The notes beneath the pieces are model-generated. The model worked only from the letters and a program-made list of their open reading frames with translations, was not told the origin of the DNA and ran no database searches. Made by a program: the position numbers and the translations under genes. A stretch of DNA of 64,000 nt from CAYWWM01 sp965198025 (GTDB taxonomy: Bacteria; Acidobacteriota; Terriglobia; 2-12-FULL-54-10), in the NCBI GenBank assembly GCA_965198025.1, contig OZ240237.1:1240001-1304000 (forward strand), written 5' to 3'. Within the stretch, counting starts at the first letter, position 1; every line of letters begins with the position of its first letter. This document shows, one piece after another, positions 17,981 through 25,448 of this stretch.

Positions 17981-18375
17981 AATCGTTTCCCTTCCTTATC
18001 ATTCACCGGCACAGACACCGGGTCATAGCCGCCTCCTGAACACGGCTTTAATTGCCCGTTGCCCTGCGCCTGTGTGATCACTAGCAGCGTAGGGAGCGTC
18101 AGCAGCAGTCCTGCCGCCGCGGGGGCAGTCAGGAATCGGGCAAGGCTTGCAAGATGGCAGAAGCGCCCCTGATAGCACCGGTGATGCTTGCGGCGCATGT
18201 CGTCACACCACCCAGACCGATGGGCGGGGCCGTTCGGAAGGTTTGACGGAGGGAGTGCGGGGCCTGGTTGTTCGGGCGGGGCAGGCTGACGATTCAGGCC
18301 ATGGGTACGGTGCTCGGCTCTGATAGCCGAGTCAAAACGTGCGGTGGATAGCAAGTCTTTTCTTGAGCCATCCAT
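17977..18375 (-). CDS. hypothetical small membrane-associated protein coupled to the NHL gene
   Basis: Frame of 132 residues starting MDGSRKDLL. A strong GGAGGGAG Shine-Dalgarno lies about 10 bases upstream and the stop overlaps the next ATG (ATGA); both favour a translated gene. The N-terminal two thirds are Pro/Arg/His-rich with a Cys cluster (WCDDMRRKHHRCYQGRFCHL). One hydrophobic segment follows (FLTAPAAAGLLLTLPTLLVI), then a short polar tail, so it could be an exported or membrane-anchored peptide. I recognise no family. It takes the position that a 16-codon leader occupies in front of the LRR gene, and may be an enlarged leader or a decayed gene start. Confidence 0.4.
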   Translation of the reverse strand: MDGSRKDLLSTARFDSAIRAEHRTHGLNRQPAPPEQPGPALPPSNLPNGPAHRSGWCDDMRRKHHRCYQGRFCHLASLARFLTAPAAAGLLLTLPTLLVITQAQGNGQLKPCSGGGYDPVSVPVNDKEGKRL

Positions 18376-18476
18376 AACTTTTCTCCCTCCGCGCCGTTCC
18401 GACCGGGAAACCGCGCACGCCCCGCCAGCGCGGAGCATAGCACATTTGTAAGGAGAGTATCACTTATGTATATTAT

Positions 18477-18546
18477 TGTAAATAATGGTTATTTAGTGCA
18501 TAGACATAATTATATTTGTTCATCATCACAGGCCCTGCCGATGCTC
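18477..18546. repeat. 70-bp AT-rich intergenic repeat, copy 2
   Basis: Paralogue of 15761-15830 (64/70 identical). Contains TACAAT on the minus strand as a -10 for the 18375 gene. The flanking leader with CTTTTCTCCCTCC and a GC-rich stretch is also shared between 15676-15735 and 18379-18434, so the duplication includes the whole promoter-leader unit. Confidence 0.8.
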
Positions 18547-18635
18547 CTCCCTCCGGTGCCTGCACTGGCAGGTGCTGCGCAGGCCAGTCCGCAGCAACGC
18601 AACGAGTCGAGCCTGGAACTAGAGAAAGATAGATT

Positions 18636-18664
18636 TTGTCAATGACTAAATATACCTGTAATAT
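18636..18664 (+). promoter_or_regulatory. promoter of the truncated LysR gene
   Basis: TTGTCA (18636-18641), 17-base spacer, TAATAT (18659-18664), followed after 30 bases by the ATG at 18695. A good sigma-70-type promoter oriented away from the secreted-protein operon, as expected for a divergently transcribed LysR regulator. Confidence 0.6.
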
Positions 18665-18694
18665 GTGGGTCGGAAATCCGCCCGGCTACCGACC

Positions 18695-18982
18695 ATGCAA
18701 ACCCTATTGCCCCTCGATTGCCTGCGCTTCTTCGCCGCCGCCGCTCGGCACCAGAACTTCGTGCGCGCCGCCGAGGAGCTTCAGGTCACCCCCGCCGCCG
18801 TCGCCCACCGCGTCCGCATGCTGGAGCGCCATCTCCGCGCTCCGCTGTTCGACCGCCGCCGCCGCGGGGTGCGCCTCAACCGCCGCGGGCGCGCCTACCA
18901 CGAGGAGATCCGGCGCATCCTCGCCGACCTCGACGAGACCACCCGGCGCCACGGCGACCGCCGGCGGTTCCGTGACCGCTAG
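18695..18982 (+). CDS. truncated LysR-type regulator (HTH domain only)
   Basis: 95 residues comprising the winged-helix DNA-binding domain of a GcvA-like LysR regulator: LDCLRFFAAAARHQNFVRAA then ELQVTPAAVAHRVRMLERHL, then RRGVRLNRRGRAYHEEIRRI. The frame ends in TAG at 18980, where the linker helix should lead into the effector-binding domain; the rest is missing. The downstream LysR gene is its closest visible relative and could have replaced it. It may be a dead gene, or a DNA-binding-only protein able to compete with the full-length paralogue. Confidence 0.65.
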   Translation: MQTLLPLDCLRFFAAAARHQNFVRAAEELQVTPAAVAHRVRMLERHLRAPLFDRRRRGVRLNRRGRAYHEEIRRILADLDETTRRHGDRRRFRDR

Positions 18983-19093
18983 TGTCCCGCCGCCCGGCGC
19001 TTCTCCGCAACGAAAGGACTTGCCATCAGAGTGTAAAATGTGCGATGACATAACAGCGTTTTGTCTACTCGCGCCGTCCGGAGGTTCGCCACA

Positions 19094-20038
19094 GTGTTGC
19101 TTCTGCCGCCGCTCGAAAGCCTGCGCTTCTTCGAGGCCGCCGCCCGGCACCAGAGCTTCGTGCGCGCCGCTAAGGAACTTGAGGTCACCTCGGCCGCCGT
19201 CGCCCACCGCGTCCGCATGCTGGAGAAGCATCTCGACGTTGCGCTGTTCGAACGCCGCCGCCGCGGGGTGCGCCTCAACCGCCGCGGCCAGGCCTACCTG
19301 AAGGAGGTGCAGCGCATCCTCGCCGAGGTCCACGGAGTCTCCGAACGGCAGCGCCGCTGGCCCCGACGGGTCCGCATCGTCTCGGTCGAGGCGGTCGCCG
19401 AGAAGTGGCTGGTGCCGCGGCTGGCCACCTTCACCGCGGCCCACCCCGACATCGCCATCGAGGTCGAGACCAACCACCGCGGCGTCGACCCCGACCGCCG
19501 CGACTTCGACGCCTGGTTTGCCTACACCGGCGAGACCGCCGCGCAGCGCCCGGTGACGCGGCGCGAGGACACCTTGTTGGAGGAGACGCTCTACGAGGAG
19601 CAGCTGCTGCCGGTTTGCAGCCCGGCCCTGCTGGTGGCGCGCGGCCGGCCCCGCGGCCCGGCCGACCTCCACGGCTGGCCCCTGCTCTATGACCTGGGAT
19701 GGGACACCGACTGGTCCTACTGGTTCGCCCGCCAGGGCCTGTCCACGCCGGACCTGTCGCAGGCCTCGGGGTTCCGCCTCTACAGCATGCTGGTCCAGGC
19801 CGCGGTCAACGGACTCGGGGCCGCCATCGGACGCCCGATGCTGATCGCGCAGGAGCTGGAAGGCAGAACCCTGGTCCCCCTCTTCGACCGCCAGGCCGAG
19901 GCCCCCGAGCGCTGTTGCTTCATCACCACTGCGGCTGCCCGGCAGCGGCCTGAAGTCCAAGCGTTCCGTGAATGGGTCCTGCGGGAGGCCGAAGCCGCAG
20001 GCCGCACCGGTGGGGCCCCCGTCCGAGCCCGGCCGTGA
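19094..20038 (+). CDS. LysR-family transcriptional regulator (GcvA-like)
   Basis: Full-length LysR regulator, 314 residues from the GTG at 19094. I preferred this over the TTG at 19061 because MLLLPPLESLRFFEAAARH then aligns with the paralogue's N-terminus. HTH domain at about residues 5-65 (SFVRAAKELEVTSAAVAHRV, recognition helix included), linker helix RRGQAYLKEVQRILAEV, and a periplasmic-binding-protein-like effector domain from VRIVSVEAVAEKWLVPRLAT to the end. The sequence SQASGFRLYSMLVQAAVNGLG is typical of the GcvA/AmpR subgroup. Its target is probably the neighbouring secreted-protein operon, from position alone; the effector is unknown. Confidence 0.88.
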   Translation: MLLLPPLESLRFFEAAARHQSFVRAAKELEVTSAAVAHRVRMLEKHLDVALFERRRRGVRLNRRGQAYLKEVQRILAEVHGVSERQRRWPRRVRIVSVEAVAEKWLVPRLATFTAAHPDIAIEVETNHRGVDPDRRDFDAWFAYTGETAAQRPVTRREDTLLEETLYEEQLLPVCSPALLVARGRPRGPADLHGWPLLYDLGWDTDWSYWFARQGLSTPDLSQASGFRLYSMLVQAAVNGLGAAIGRPMLIAQELEGRTLVPLFDRQAEAPERCCFITTAAARQRPEVQAFREWVLREAEAAGRTGGAPVRARP

Positions 20039-20539
20039 CCCGGCTCCGGTCAACCGCGAGCCGTCCCGCAGGTGTCGAAATGGCACTGTCGGAGGAAATC
20101 CGCAGGTCTGAGTTCTCCACCGAAGACAGGGAATTAGGCCGCCCCGAGCTGACGCCACCGGGCGAGCGCAGCGGCGCGGTTGAGCTTGAAATTGTCGCGC
20201 GAGCATCGAAAAGGGCGAAGGCATTGGCAAGGCAAAAGATCTCCTGAGAACTGCAGCTTCCACTGGATGAACACGCGGCCCGTTCAAGAACCTTCGCCCC
20301 TGGTCGGGGTGAAGCTTCAGTTTGTGGGGGTTGCACAAAGACTCCTGTGTGCACTCAGGCCATCTACCAGGCCGTGCTCCTGACCCCGGGGTCAGGTTCG
20401 CGGAGCGACCTGCCCGCGCCAGACAAGGGACTCACCCGTCCTGCCAGTCTTGGCATCAAGGACGCCGGCCAAATTGGGAGGGTTATCGGGATCGGCGCTG
20501 GATTGATCGAGTTGATCTTGAGTCAGTCCGGTTACGCCA
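20039..20539. other. 500-bp gene-free stretch with a palindrome
   Basis: No credible gene. On the minus strand a frame ending DNFKLNRAAALARWRQLG has a protein-like texture, but I cannot place it. A perfect 18-bp palindrome, CCTGACCCCGGGGTCAGG (20379-20396), is followed by a second weaker one (CAGGT/ACCTG arms). Such GC palindromes can be parts of dispersed repeats. Confidence 0.35.
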
Positions 20540-20683
20540 TCATTCGCCACCGTCCATCACAAACCGCTCAACTGCTTCCAGCGTCGCCCGGACGTCATCC
20601 CACGTCGAGTTGTGGTTCACGATGCACAGCCGCAAGACGAATTGCTTGTTGACCATCTCCGGTGCCATCTGCAACATGAGAAT
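20540..20683 (-). pseudogene. C-terminal remnant of a PLP-dependent decarboxylase
   Basis: About 48 residues reading LQMAPEMVNKQFVLRLCIVN and continuing with HNSTWDDVRATLEAVERFV. This matches the pattern of the last strand and helix of group II pyridoxal-dependent decarboxylases (aromatic amino acid/glutamate type), where 'xxLRLCIxNxxTxxxDVxxTLxxL' ends the protein. No start, lysine motif or other part of the enzyme is present nearby, so only the tail survives. Confidence 0.45.
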
Positions 20684-20810
20684 TCGACTCCTTCTTTGAA
20701 AAGGGGGGCACGGAGTCCGCCCCTGCTCCGCAAATCGTTCGTGACGCCGTTCACGGCAGAGTATACGCCACACCCGCCTGCGGCACTACGCTACCGGTTG
20801 CCGGCGCCAG

Positions 20811-20889
20811 GACGCCAGCGGGGTTGTTGGGGATTCGGGGGATCGGATAGAATCGAGGCAGCCGGGCGGGTTCGGGAAGAAACGATGAA
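20811..20889 (+). repeat. 79-bp direct repeat, copy 1 (orphan promoter)
   Basis: Ungapped 73/79 match to 22649-22727, the promoter and start codon of the DUF4159 gene. It contains TTGTTG (20824-20829), an 18-base spacer and TAGAAT (20848-20853). In this copy the ATG opens a frame of only six codons (MKRGRC), so the promoter has no obvious original gene. The two copies bracket 1.8 kb that holds higBA and an integrase stub. Confidence 0.75.
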
Positions 20890-21036
20890 GCGGGGAAGAT
20901 GCTGAGGAAGAGAGTTAACGCTCCCCGGAAACGCGGCGGAAACGATCATTCAGAGAACATCCGATCATCCGATCATTTAGATACAACAAACCGGTACAAC
21001 AACCAACGACAACCGCAAAGCGAAGAGGAAAACACA

Positions 21037-21192
21037 ATGAAGATTGACAGGACAACGAAAGCATTACTCGCCCTGATTGCGCTGGGCCTTTTCTTGAACG
21101 CTCTGGTTCCGCTCATGCAGCCTGCCGCAGTGCATGCTCAAGACGCCGCCGTGGCTGAGCTCCAGCTTGCGGCCAAATTTCCAACGATTTGA
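21037..21192 (+). CDS. short exported peptide, probably truncated
   Basis: 51 residues starting MKIDRTTKALLALIALGLFL, a clear signal or membrane segment, then QPAAVHAQDAAVAELQ. Small secreted proteins with this sort of N-terminus are common in Acidobacteriota (from memory of the group). Here the reading frame runs from about codon 46 into a repeat array at 21167-21280 that looks like an element end, so the original C-terminus seems to have been replaced. It may be transcribed from the 20824-20853 promoter. Confidence 0.45.
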   Translation: MKIDRTTKALLALIALGLFLNALVPLMQPAAVHAQDAAVAELQLAAKFPTI

Positions 21193-21280
21193 CATCGGGT
21201 TTCCGGTCATTTGAACGCAGATTTCTGAGTCATTTGGAGGCAGCTTTCCAGTGATTCCAGACATGGTTTCCAACGGGTTC
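21167..21280. repeat. about five degenerate 22-23 bp tandem repeats, possible IS end
   Basis: Units such as ACATCGGGTTTCCGGTCATTTG, AACGCAGATTTCTGAGTCATTTG and GAGGCAGCTTTCCAGTGATTCC follow one another without spacers (core TTTCCRGTSATTT). A preceding unit ends at 21191 and a weaker one follows to 21280. Closely spaced repeated transposase sites of this size are found at the ends of IS21-type elements. No istA/istB gene is present, so this would be a solo end. Confidence 0.4.
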
Positions 21281-21521
21281 TGCTCAGAATGACAAACTCT
21301 GTTGAAGCCAGCGACGCTGCGGAAAGAACAGCAAAAGCCGCAAGACTCACCCTGAGCTTGGTACAGAATTCCGGGAACCCATCAGTGGCGGCGAAGCGAC
21401 ATTTTTCGATGCCCTAGTGACGCGCCATGCCGTCGGCTGGAATTTCTTTTTTCTCGGTGCGCGGGCGAAAGCACCAAGTCATCGACGGGCAAGACCCCCC
21501 GAACCTACCATCCAGCTACTG

Positions 21522-21560
21522 TTGACACTCGCTACGATGACCGTTACTCTTGACGTAACG
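21522..21560 (+). promoter_or_regulatory. higBA promoter and palindromic operator
   Basis: TTGACA at 21522-21527, 17-base spacer, TACTCT at 21545-21550. An inverted repeat CGTTAC-N7-GTAACG at 21542-21560 lies across the -10, the usual place for autorepression by the HigA antitoxin or HigBA complex. The toxin ATG follows at 21583. Confidence 0.55.
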
Positions 21561-21582
21561 CATATTTTCGGGCATATTGGGA

Positions 21583-21867
21583 ATGATCCTCAGCTATCGC
21601 GACAAGCGAACTACAGACTTCGCCGCCGGGAAACGGATCAAGGCTTTCTCCGGTATCGAAAAGGCTTCACGGCTGAAGATCGACCGACTTGAAGCGGCAG
21701 CCGCTCTTCAGGACCTTGCCGCTTTGCCCGGCAATCGTTTCGAAGCGCTCAAAGGTGACCGCAAGGGCCAGTACAGCATCCGCATCAACGACCAGTGGCG
21801 GAATTGCTTCGAATGGCCCAAAGGATCGCCCGGACCCGAGAATGTAGAGATTGTTGATTATCACTAG
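21583..21867 (+). CDS. higB: HigB-type toxin (RelE superfamily mRNA interferase)
   Basis: 94 residues with the features of the 'plasmid maintenance system killer' HigB family: start MILSYRDKRTTDFAAGK, middle LQDLAALPGNRFEALKGDRKGQYSIRINDQWRNCFEW and end VEIVDYH. HigB cleaves mRNA in translating ribosomes; the basic residues and the last His match the family. I chose the ATG at 21583 over the TTG at 21577 because family members start MI-x-S(F/Y). The toxin comes first in the operon, the standard higBA order, and the next gene's ribosome-binding site overlaps its stop codon. Confidence 0.88.
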   Translation: MILSYRDKRTTDFAAGKRIKAFSGIEKASRLKIDRLEAAAALQDLAALPGNRFEALKGDRKGQYSIRINDQWRNCFEWPKGSPGPENVEIVDYH

Positions 21868-21877
21868 GAGAACTGCT

Positions 21878-22177
21878 ATGGCCGTGCCCGCAATCCATCC
21901 CGGAGAACATCTCGCCGAAGAACTGAAAGAGCTCAATATGAGCGCGGCCGCTCTTGCGCGCCAGCTCCAGGTGCCTACGAACCGTATCACCGCGATTCTG
22001 AACGGTCGACGGGCCATCACCGGCGATACGGCCCTACGCTTGGGTCACTTCTTCGGCACCAGTGCGGAATTTTGGCTCAATCTGCAAAAGCTCTATGAGC
22101 TGCGCCTTGCCGAGAAGAAAGCCAGCAAGGCGATCAAGACCCTGCCGACTCTTAAGAACGAACACGTTCACGTCTGA
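21878..22177 (+). CDS. higA: HigA-type antitoxin (XRE family)
   Basis: 99-residue helix-turn-helix protein of the HigA/VapI family, starting MAVPAIHPGEHLAEELKELN. The XRE helix-turn-helix is MSAAALARQLQVPTNRITAI followed by LNGRRAITGDTALRLGHFFG, and the family-typical SAEFWLNLQKLYELRLAE closes the domain. It neutralises HigB and represses the operon. TAGGAG overlapping the higB stop lies 8 bases before the ATG, indicating coupled translation. Confidence 0.9.
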   Translation: MAVPAIHPGEHLAEELKELNMSAAALARQLQVPTNRITAILNGRRAITGDTALRLGHFFGTSAEFWLNLQKLYELRLAEKKASKAIKTLPTLKNEHVHV

Positions 22178-22472
22178 AATCTCACTACGGACCCCCTGGA
22201 AGGCTGACACCACGTCCTTGCGACGAGCCGGGCTATTGCAGCTCGAAAACTATCACTGCTACAACGTGCTGCACAGCCCGTAGAGCATGGCCGTGACAGC
22301 AACCACCGTCAAGAAACCGTCAGAAAACTCGCCCATCAAGAGGGTCAGGCCGTAGGCGTTGCGAGCGAAAGCAGATTCCCCATTACCGCATGATGAGCCG
22401 CTCGATCCGCTTTCGACTCTCGGAGCTGGCCGAGTGGCCTCAACAATTTCATGTCAATGGAGGAATCGATGA
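22178..22472. other. gene-free stretch after higA
   Basis: About 300 bases without a credible gene, RNA or repeat. It separates the toxin-antitoxin pair from the integrase remnant. Confidence 0.4.
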
Positions 22473-22688
22473 ACAATCAAGACAGGTAGACCCAGAAATA
22501 CTGCCGGTAGCCTGTATCTCCGGCGCGATTCACGCGTCTGGTGGATGAGCTACCGGAACCAAACCGGAAAGTTCAGACAGGAGTCGACCGGCAGGAAGGA
22601 GAAAGGCGAAGTCGAGAAGGTGCTGCGCAAGCAGCGGGTGGCTCTTGAGACGCCAGCGGGGTTGTTGGGGATTCAGGGGATCGGATAG
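22473..22688 (+). pseudogene. tyrosine recombinase (integrase) N-terminal remnant
   Basis: The frame reads TAGSLYLRRDSRVWWMSYRN followed by QTGKFRQESTGRKEKGEVEK, the pattern of the N-terminal arm-binding domain of phage-type integrases (a 'GSIYxRxxxWWIxYYxxGKxxRESTGTxxKxEAExxL' form). It stops at 22688 inside the promoter repeat of the DUF4159 gene, and no in-frame start exists after the TGA at 22470. The core-binding and catalytic domains are gone. It marks a past integration event next to higBA. Confidence 0.6.
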
Positions 22689-22727
22689 AATCGAGCCAGC
22701 CGGACGAGTTCGAGAAGAAGCGATGAA
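22649..22727 (+). repeat. 79-bp direct repeat, copy 2, with the DUF4159 gene promoter
   Basis: Contains TTGTTG (22662-22667), an 18-base spacer and TAGAAT (22686-22691). The start codon at 22723 is preceded by a GAGAAGAAG ribosome-binding site. The integrase stub is fused into its left edge, so an insertion seems to have duplicated or captured this promoter. Confidence 0.7.
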
Positions 22728-23625
22728 CAAACGGGCGGGCTACCTGGGGCTGGCAGTGATCGCGGCGGCGGCGTTCGCGGCGATGGGGCAGGGGCCGGGC
22801 GGCGGGCTGCTGCTGCAACAGGGGCAGCGTGGGCTGTTCGAACCGATTCCGGAAGACTTCATGCCGCGGCCCGACCTCGAAGCGGACGAGGCGCCGGAGT
22901 TCTACTTTACACGACTGGTCTATCGCGAGAACGGCTGGCGGCGCAGGCCGACCATGCGAAAACCGCCGTCCGAGTACGTGTGTCCGGAGTTCGGGGGCGG
23001 ACGGTTCTTCCCCCGGCAAGGCTGGGGCTGGGCGACGGACTTTCCCGGAGCCGATTGCAAGTTCATGGGCGGCGTGCACCGGCTGACGGGCGTGCGCGTG
23101 CATCCGAATCCGAACGTGATGTCGATCCTGGACCCGGAGCTGTTCCAATTTCCGTTTGCGTATGCGGTGGAAGTCGGAGGGATGTACCTGGACGAAGAAG
23201 AGGCGGCGCGGTTGCGCGAGTACCTGCTGCGCGGCGGCTACCTGTTCGTGGACGACTTCTGGGGAAGGTGGCAAAAGCAGAACTTCGTGGACCAGATGCG
23301 CAAGGTGTTTCCAGAGCGCGAGCTGGAAGAGCTGCCGCTGACGCATCCGGTGTTCCACACGTTTTACGACCTCGAGGGGGTGATGCAGATCCCGAACGTG
23401 GGACAGGGATGCTACGGGGGGCCGACCTGGCAGGAGCCCGACGACCGCGAGCCGCGCGTCTACGGCATGCACGACGACGCCGGGCGGCTGATGGTGGCGG
23501 TGACATACAACTCGGACCTGGGCGACGCCTGGGAATACATGGACCTGCCGTGCTATCCAGAGAAGTTTTCGGGGTGGGCGTACCGCATGGGGATCAACTT
23601 CATGATCTATTCCATGACGCATTAG
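22723..23625 (+). CDS. DUF4159 domain protein, exported
   Basis: 300 residues from the ATG at 22723 (MNKRAGYLGLAVI, signal peptide to about AAMG). The DUF4159 domain covers most of the protein: WATDFPGADCKFMGGVHRLT, LDPELFQFPFAYAVEVGG, LREYLLRGGYLFVDDFWG, LPLTHPVFHTFYDLEGVMQIP and DAGRLMVAVTYNSDLGDAWE. The domain has a glutamine-amidotransferase-like architecture and usually occurs in exported proteins of unknown role in Acidobacteriota, Planctomycetota and relatives. It has its own promoter in the 79-bp repeat. Confidence 0.85.
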   Translation: MNKRAGYLGLAVIAAAAFAAMGQGPGGGLLLQQGQRGLFEPIPEDFMPRPDLEADEAPEFYFTRLVYRENGWRRRPTMRKPPSEYVCPEFGGGRFFPRQGWGWATDFPGADCKFMGGVHRLTGVRVHPNPNVMSILDPELFQFPFAYAVEVGGMYLDEEEAARLREYLLRGGYLFVDDFWGRWQKQNFVDQMRKVFPERELEELPLTHPVFHTFYDLEGVMQIPNVGQGCYGGPTWQEPDDREPRVYGMHDDAGRLMVAVTYNSDLGDAWEYMDLPCYPEKFSGWAYRMGINFMIYSMTH

Positions 23626-23782
23626 AAAGGGGAGCAGGGAGCAGGGAATAGAAGAAGGGCAAGGTGTCCGTGGGTAGGGTAGATCATGCGGGCCGGATGG
23701 CCACCCCTACGCTCGCGCTCCCGGCTCGAATTCGTGTTCAGGGGGTCTGGCGCAAGGCGAGGGCGGGGGACGGGCTGGCCGT

Positions 23783-25108
23783 TCATCCAGACGGCGTCGA
23801 TGTCGCGCCGGAATCGCGGGAATTGGTGATGTCGGCGAGCGGGTCGGAATTGAGCACGATGAAGTCGGCGACCTTGCCCGGCTCGAGCGTTCCGAAACGG
23901 TCGTCGATTCCGAGAAAGGCGGCGGCGTTCAGCGTGGCGGCCCGGATGGCTTCCATGGGCATGAGGCCGGCATCCACCAGCAACTCCATTTCCAGGTGCT
24001 CCCAGAGTCCCTGCAAGCGGCCCGCTCCCTGGGAGTCGGTACCGACAGCGACGGGGATGCCCGCCGCCGCAGACAGGGCCGTGTTGCGCGAGGCGATGGC
24101 GAACTGGCGCCGGGAGCGCTCGACATCCGAGGCGGCGCGCTGTTGATACTCCGCACTGGTGATGACGTCCAGGACACTCGAAGGAAACAGCAAGGGCAGC
24201 GCGGGGTCGTCGAGGAAATCGCGCTGTTCCGCATACAGAACGCTGCTGCGGGTGCCGACCAAAACCGAAATCAGCGTCACGCCGTTTTCCGTCGCCAGAG
24301 CAAGGTACTCTTCGTCCACTTCTTGATCGCGCACATTGTGAGCCATCGCGTCGAGGCCGCGGCGCATCAGCTCTTTGGCGTCGTCGAGCTCGTAGAGATG
24401 CGCCAGGACCTTGATGCCGTGGCGGTGCGCTTCGTCGATGACCGCGCCATAAAGTTCCGGCGAGAGCTTGGGGAATTCGTCGAGATTGTCGTCCACCCAA
24501 AGCTTAATCAGCCCGACTCCCTTGGACACCTCCTCGCGGACCATCTCGTGCGCCTCTTCGGGAGTGGTGGGCCGGTGAATGGTTTCGACGTCGGCAGGCC
24601 GCCAGCCGCCCTGGGCGGCGAACCCGATACCGGCTGAGTGGATGCGCGCGCCGCCGACCCGGCCGGCCTGCTGGTCCTCGACGAAGCCCTGCATGGCGTC
24701 GCCGTTGATTCCCAGGGAGATCACGTGGGTGACGCCATAGTAGAGATAGGCATTCACGTCACGCTGGATGTTTTCGCGGGTGTGGTGCTGGAGGCCGCGC
24801 TCCATCGCAGTCGAGAGAGCGACATGGCCGTGGAGGTTGAACATGCCGGGGATGATGGTCTTTCCGGCGGCTTCCATGCGGCGGGCGCCGGCCGGGACTT
24901 CGACGGCACCCTGCGCGCCAACGCTTCGGATGGTGTCGCCTTCGATAACGAGAGTGGCGTTCTCAAGCGGGGAGTCGGAGCGGCCGTCAATGACGGTGGC
25001 ACCCACAATGGCGGTGACATCGGATGAGGTCTCCGGCTGCGGGACCGTCTGGCACGAGGCTGCGAGCAGAACAAGGGCCATGCAGAGCGCCGGTTTGCGG
25101 TGGTTCAT
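23783..25108 (-). CDS. amidohydrolase-family lipoprotein, C-terminal end altered
   Basis: 441 residues of the metal-dependent amidohydrolase family (imidazolonepropionase/dipeptidase-like). A lipoprotein signal with LLAASC gives Cys19 as the likely lipidated residue. Metal-site motifs are NLHGHVAL (HxH), LIKLWVDD (bridging Lys), VLAHLYE and MAHNVRD (His) and VAVGTDSQGAG (Asp). The C-terminus reads ADITNSRDSGATSTPSG, whereas the next frame continues with the family-like DIDAVWMNGQPVPR. An imperfect tandem duplication of about 10 bases near 23805-23825 causes the shift. Only about 15 residues are affected, so the enzyme may still work. The substrate is unknown. Confidence 0.82.
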   Translation of the reverse strand: MNHRKPALCMALVLLAASCQTVPQPETSSDVTAIVGATVIDGRSDSPLENATLVIEGDTIRSVGAQGAVEVPAGARRMEAAGKTIIPGMFNLHGHVALSTAMERGLQHHTRENIQRDVNAYLYYGVTHVISLGINGDAMQGFVEDQQAGRVGGARIHSAGIGFAAQGGWRPADVETIHRPTTPEEAHEMVREEVSKGVGLIKLWVDDNLDEFPKLSPELYGAVIDEAHRHGIKVLAHLYELDDAKELMRRGLDAMAHNVRDQEVDEEYLALATENGVTLISVLVGTRSSVLYAEQRDFLDDPALPLLFPSSVLDVITSAEYQQRAASDVERSRRQFAIASRNTALSAAAGIPVAVGTDSQGAGRLQGLWEHLEMELLVDAGLMPMEAIRAATLNAAAFLGIDDRFGTLEPGKVADFIVLNSDPLADITNSRDSGATSTPSG

Positions 25109-25230
25109 TGCGTACCTCCCTCAAGAGCAAATCTTCGTCCGGTCCGCCGAGGCTGATCGTGAAATGATATACCAGGGAACAGGGAAACAAGAAACAGGAT
25201 GAAGAGCAGGTCTTCGGCAGAAACGACAGA

Positions 25231-25435
25231 CGACCCAGCCGGCAATGCCTTGGCCCGGCTTGAGGCGCACGGTTTTCAAATTCCCGGCGGACTCGCCGAT
25301 GGCGATTTCGAAGCATGACTCCGGGGTTTCTTCATCCACGAACAGTGGAGACCAGGCGCCGGGGCGGAAGAAACCGCTGATTTTCTCCAAAATGGTCCGC
25401 GCGGGGCCACTAATTTGTAGTGTCTCCTGACACAT
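25231..25435 (-). pseudogene. GAF-domain protein fragment
   Basis: On the minus strand the frame reads ARTILEKISGFFRPGAWSPL then FVDEETPESCFEIAIGESAG, NLKTVRLKPGQGIAGWV, closely following the N-terminal half of a GAF domain in bacterial signalling proteins. After GWV the sequence diverges, and the next part of the domain is missing. It lies between the amidohydrolase and RodZ-like genes; a decayed relic is most likely. The remaining bases of this gap contain only the promoter at 25449-25477. Confidence 0.5.
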
Positions 25436-25448
25436 TACCAATTTCTGT

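Noticed and set aside
18704..20338. Open frame of 544 codons on the minus strand
   Set aside because: Antisense to the two LysR genes; composition is the mirror of their GC-rich codons.
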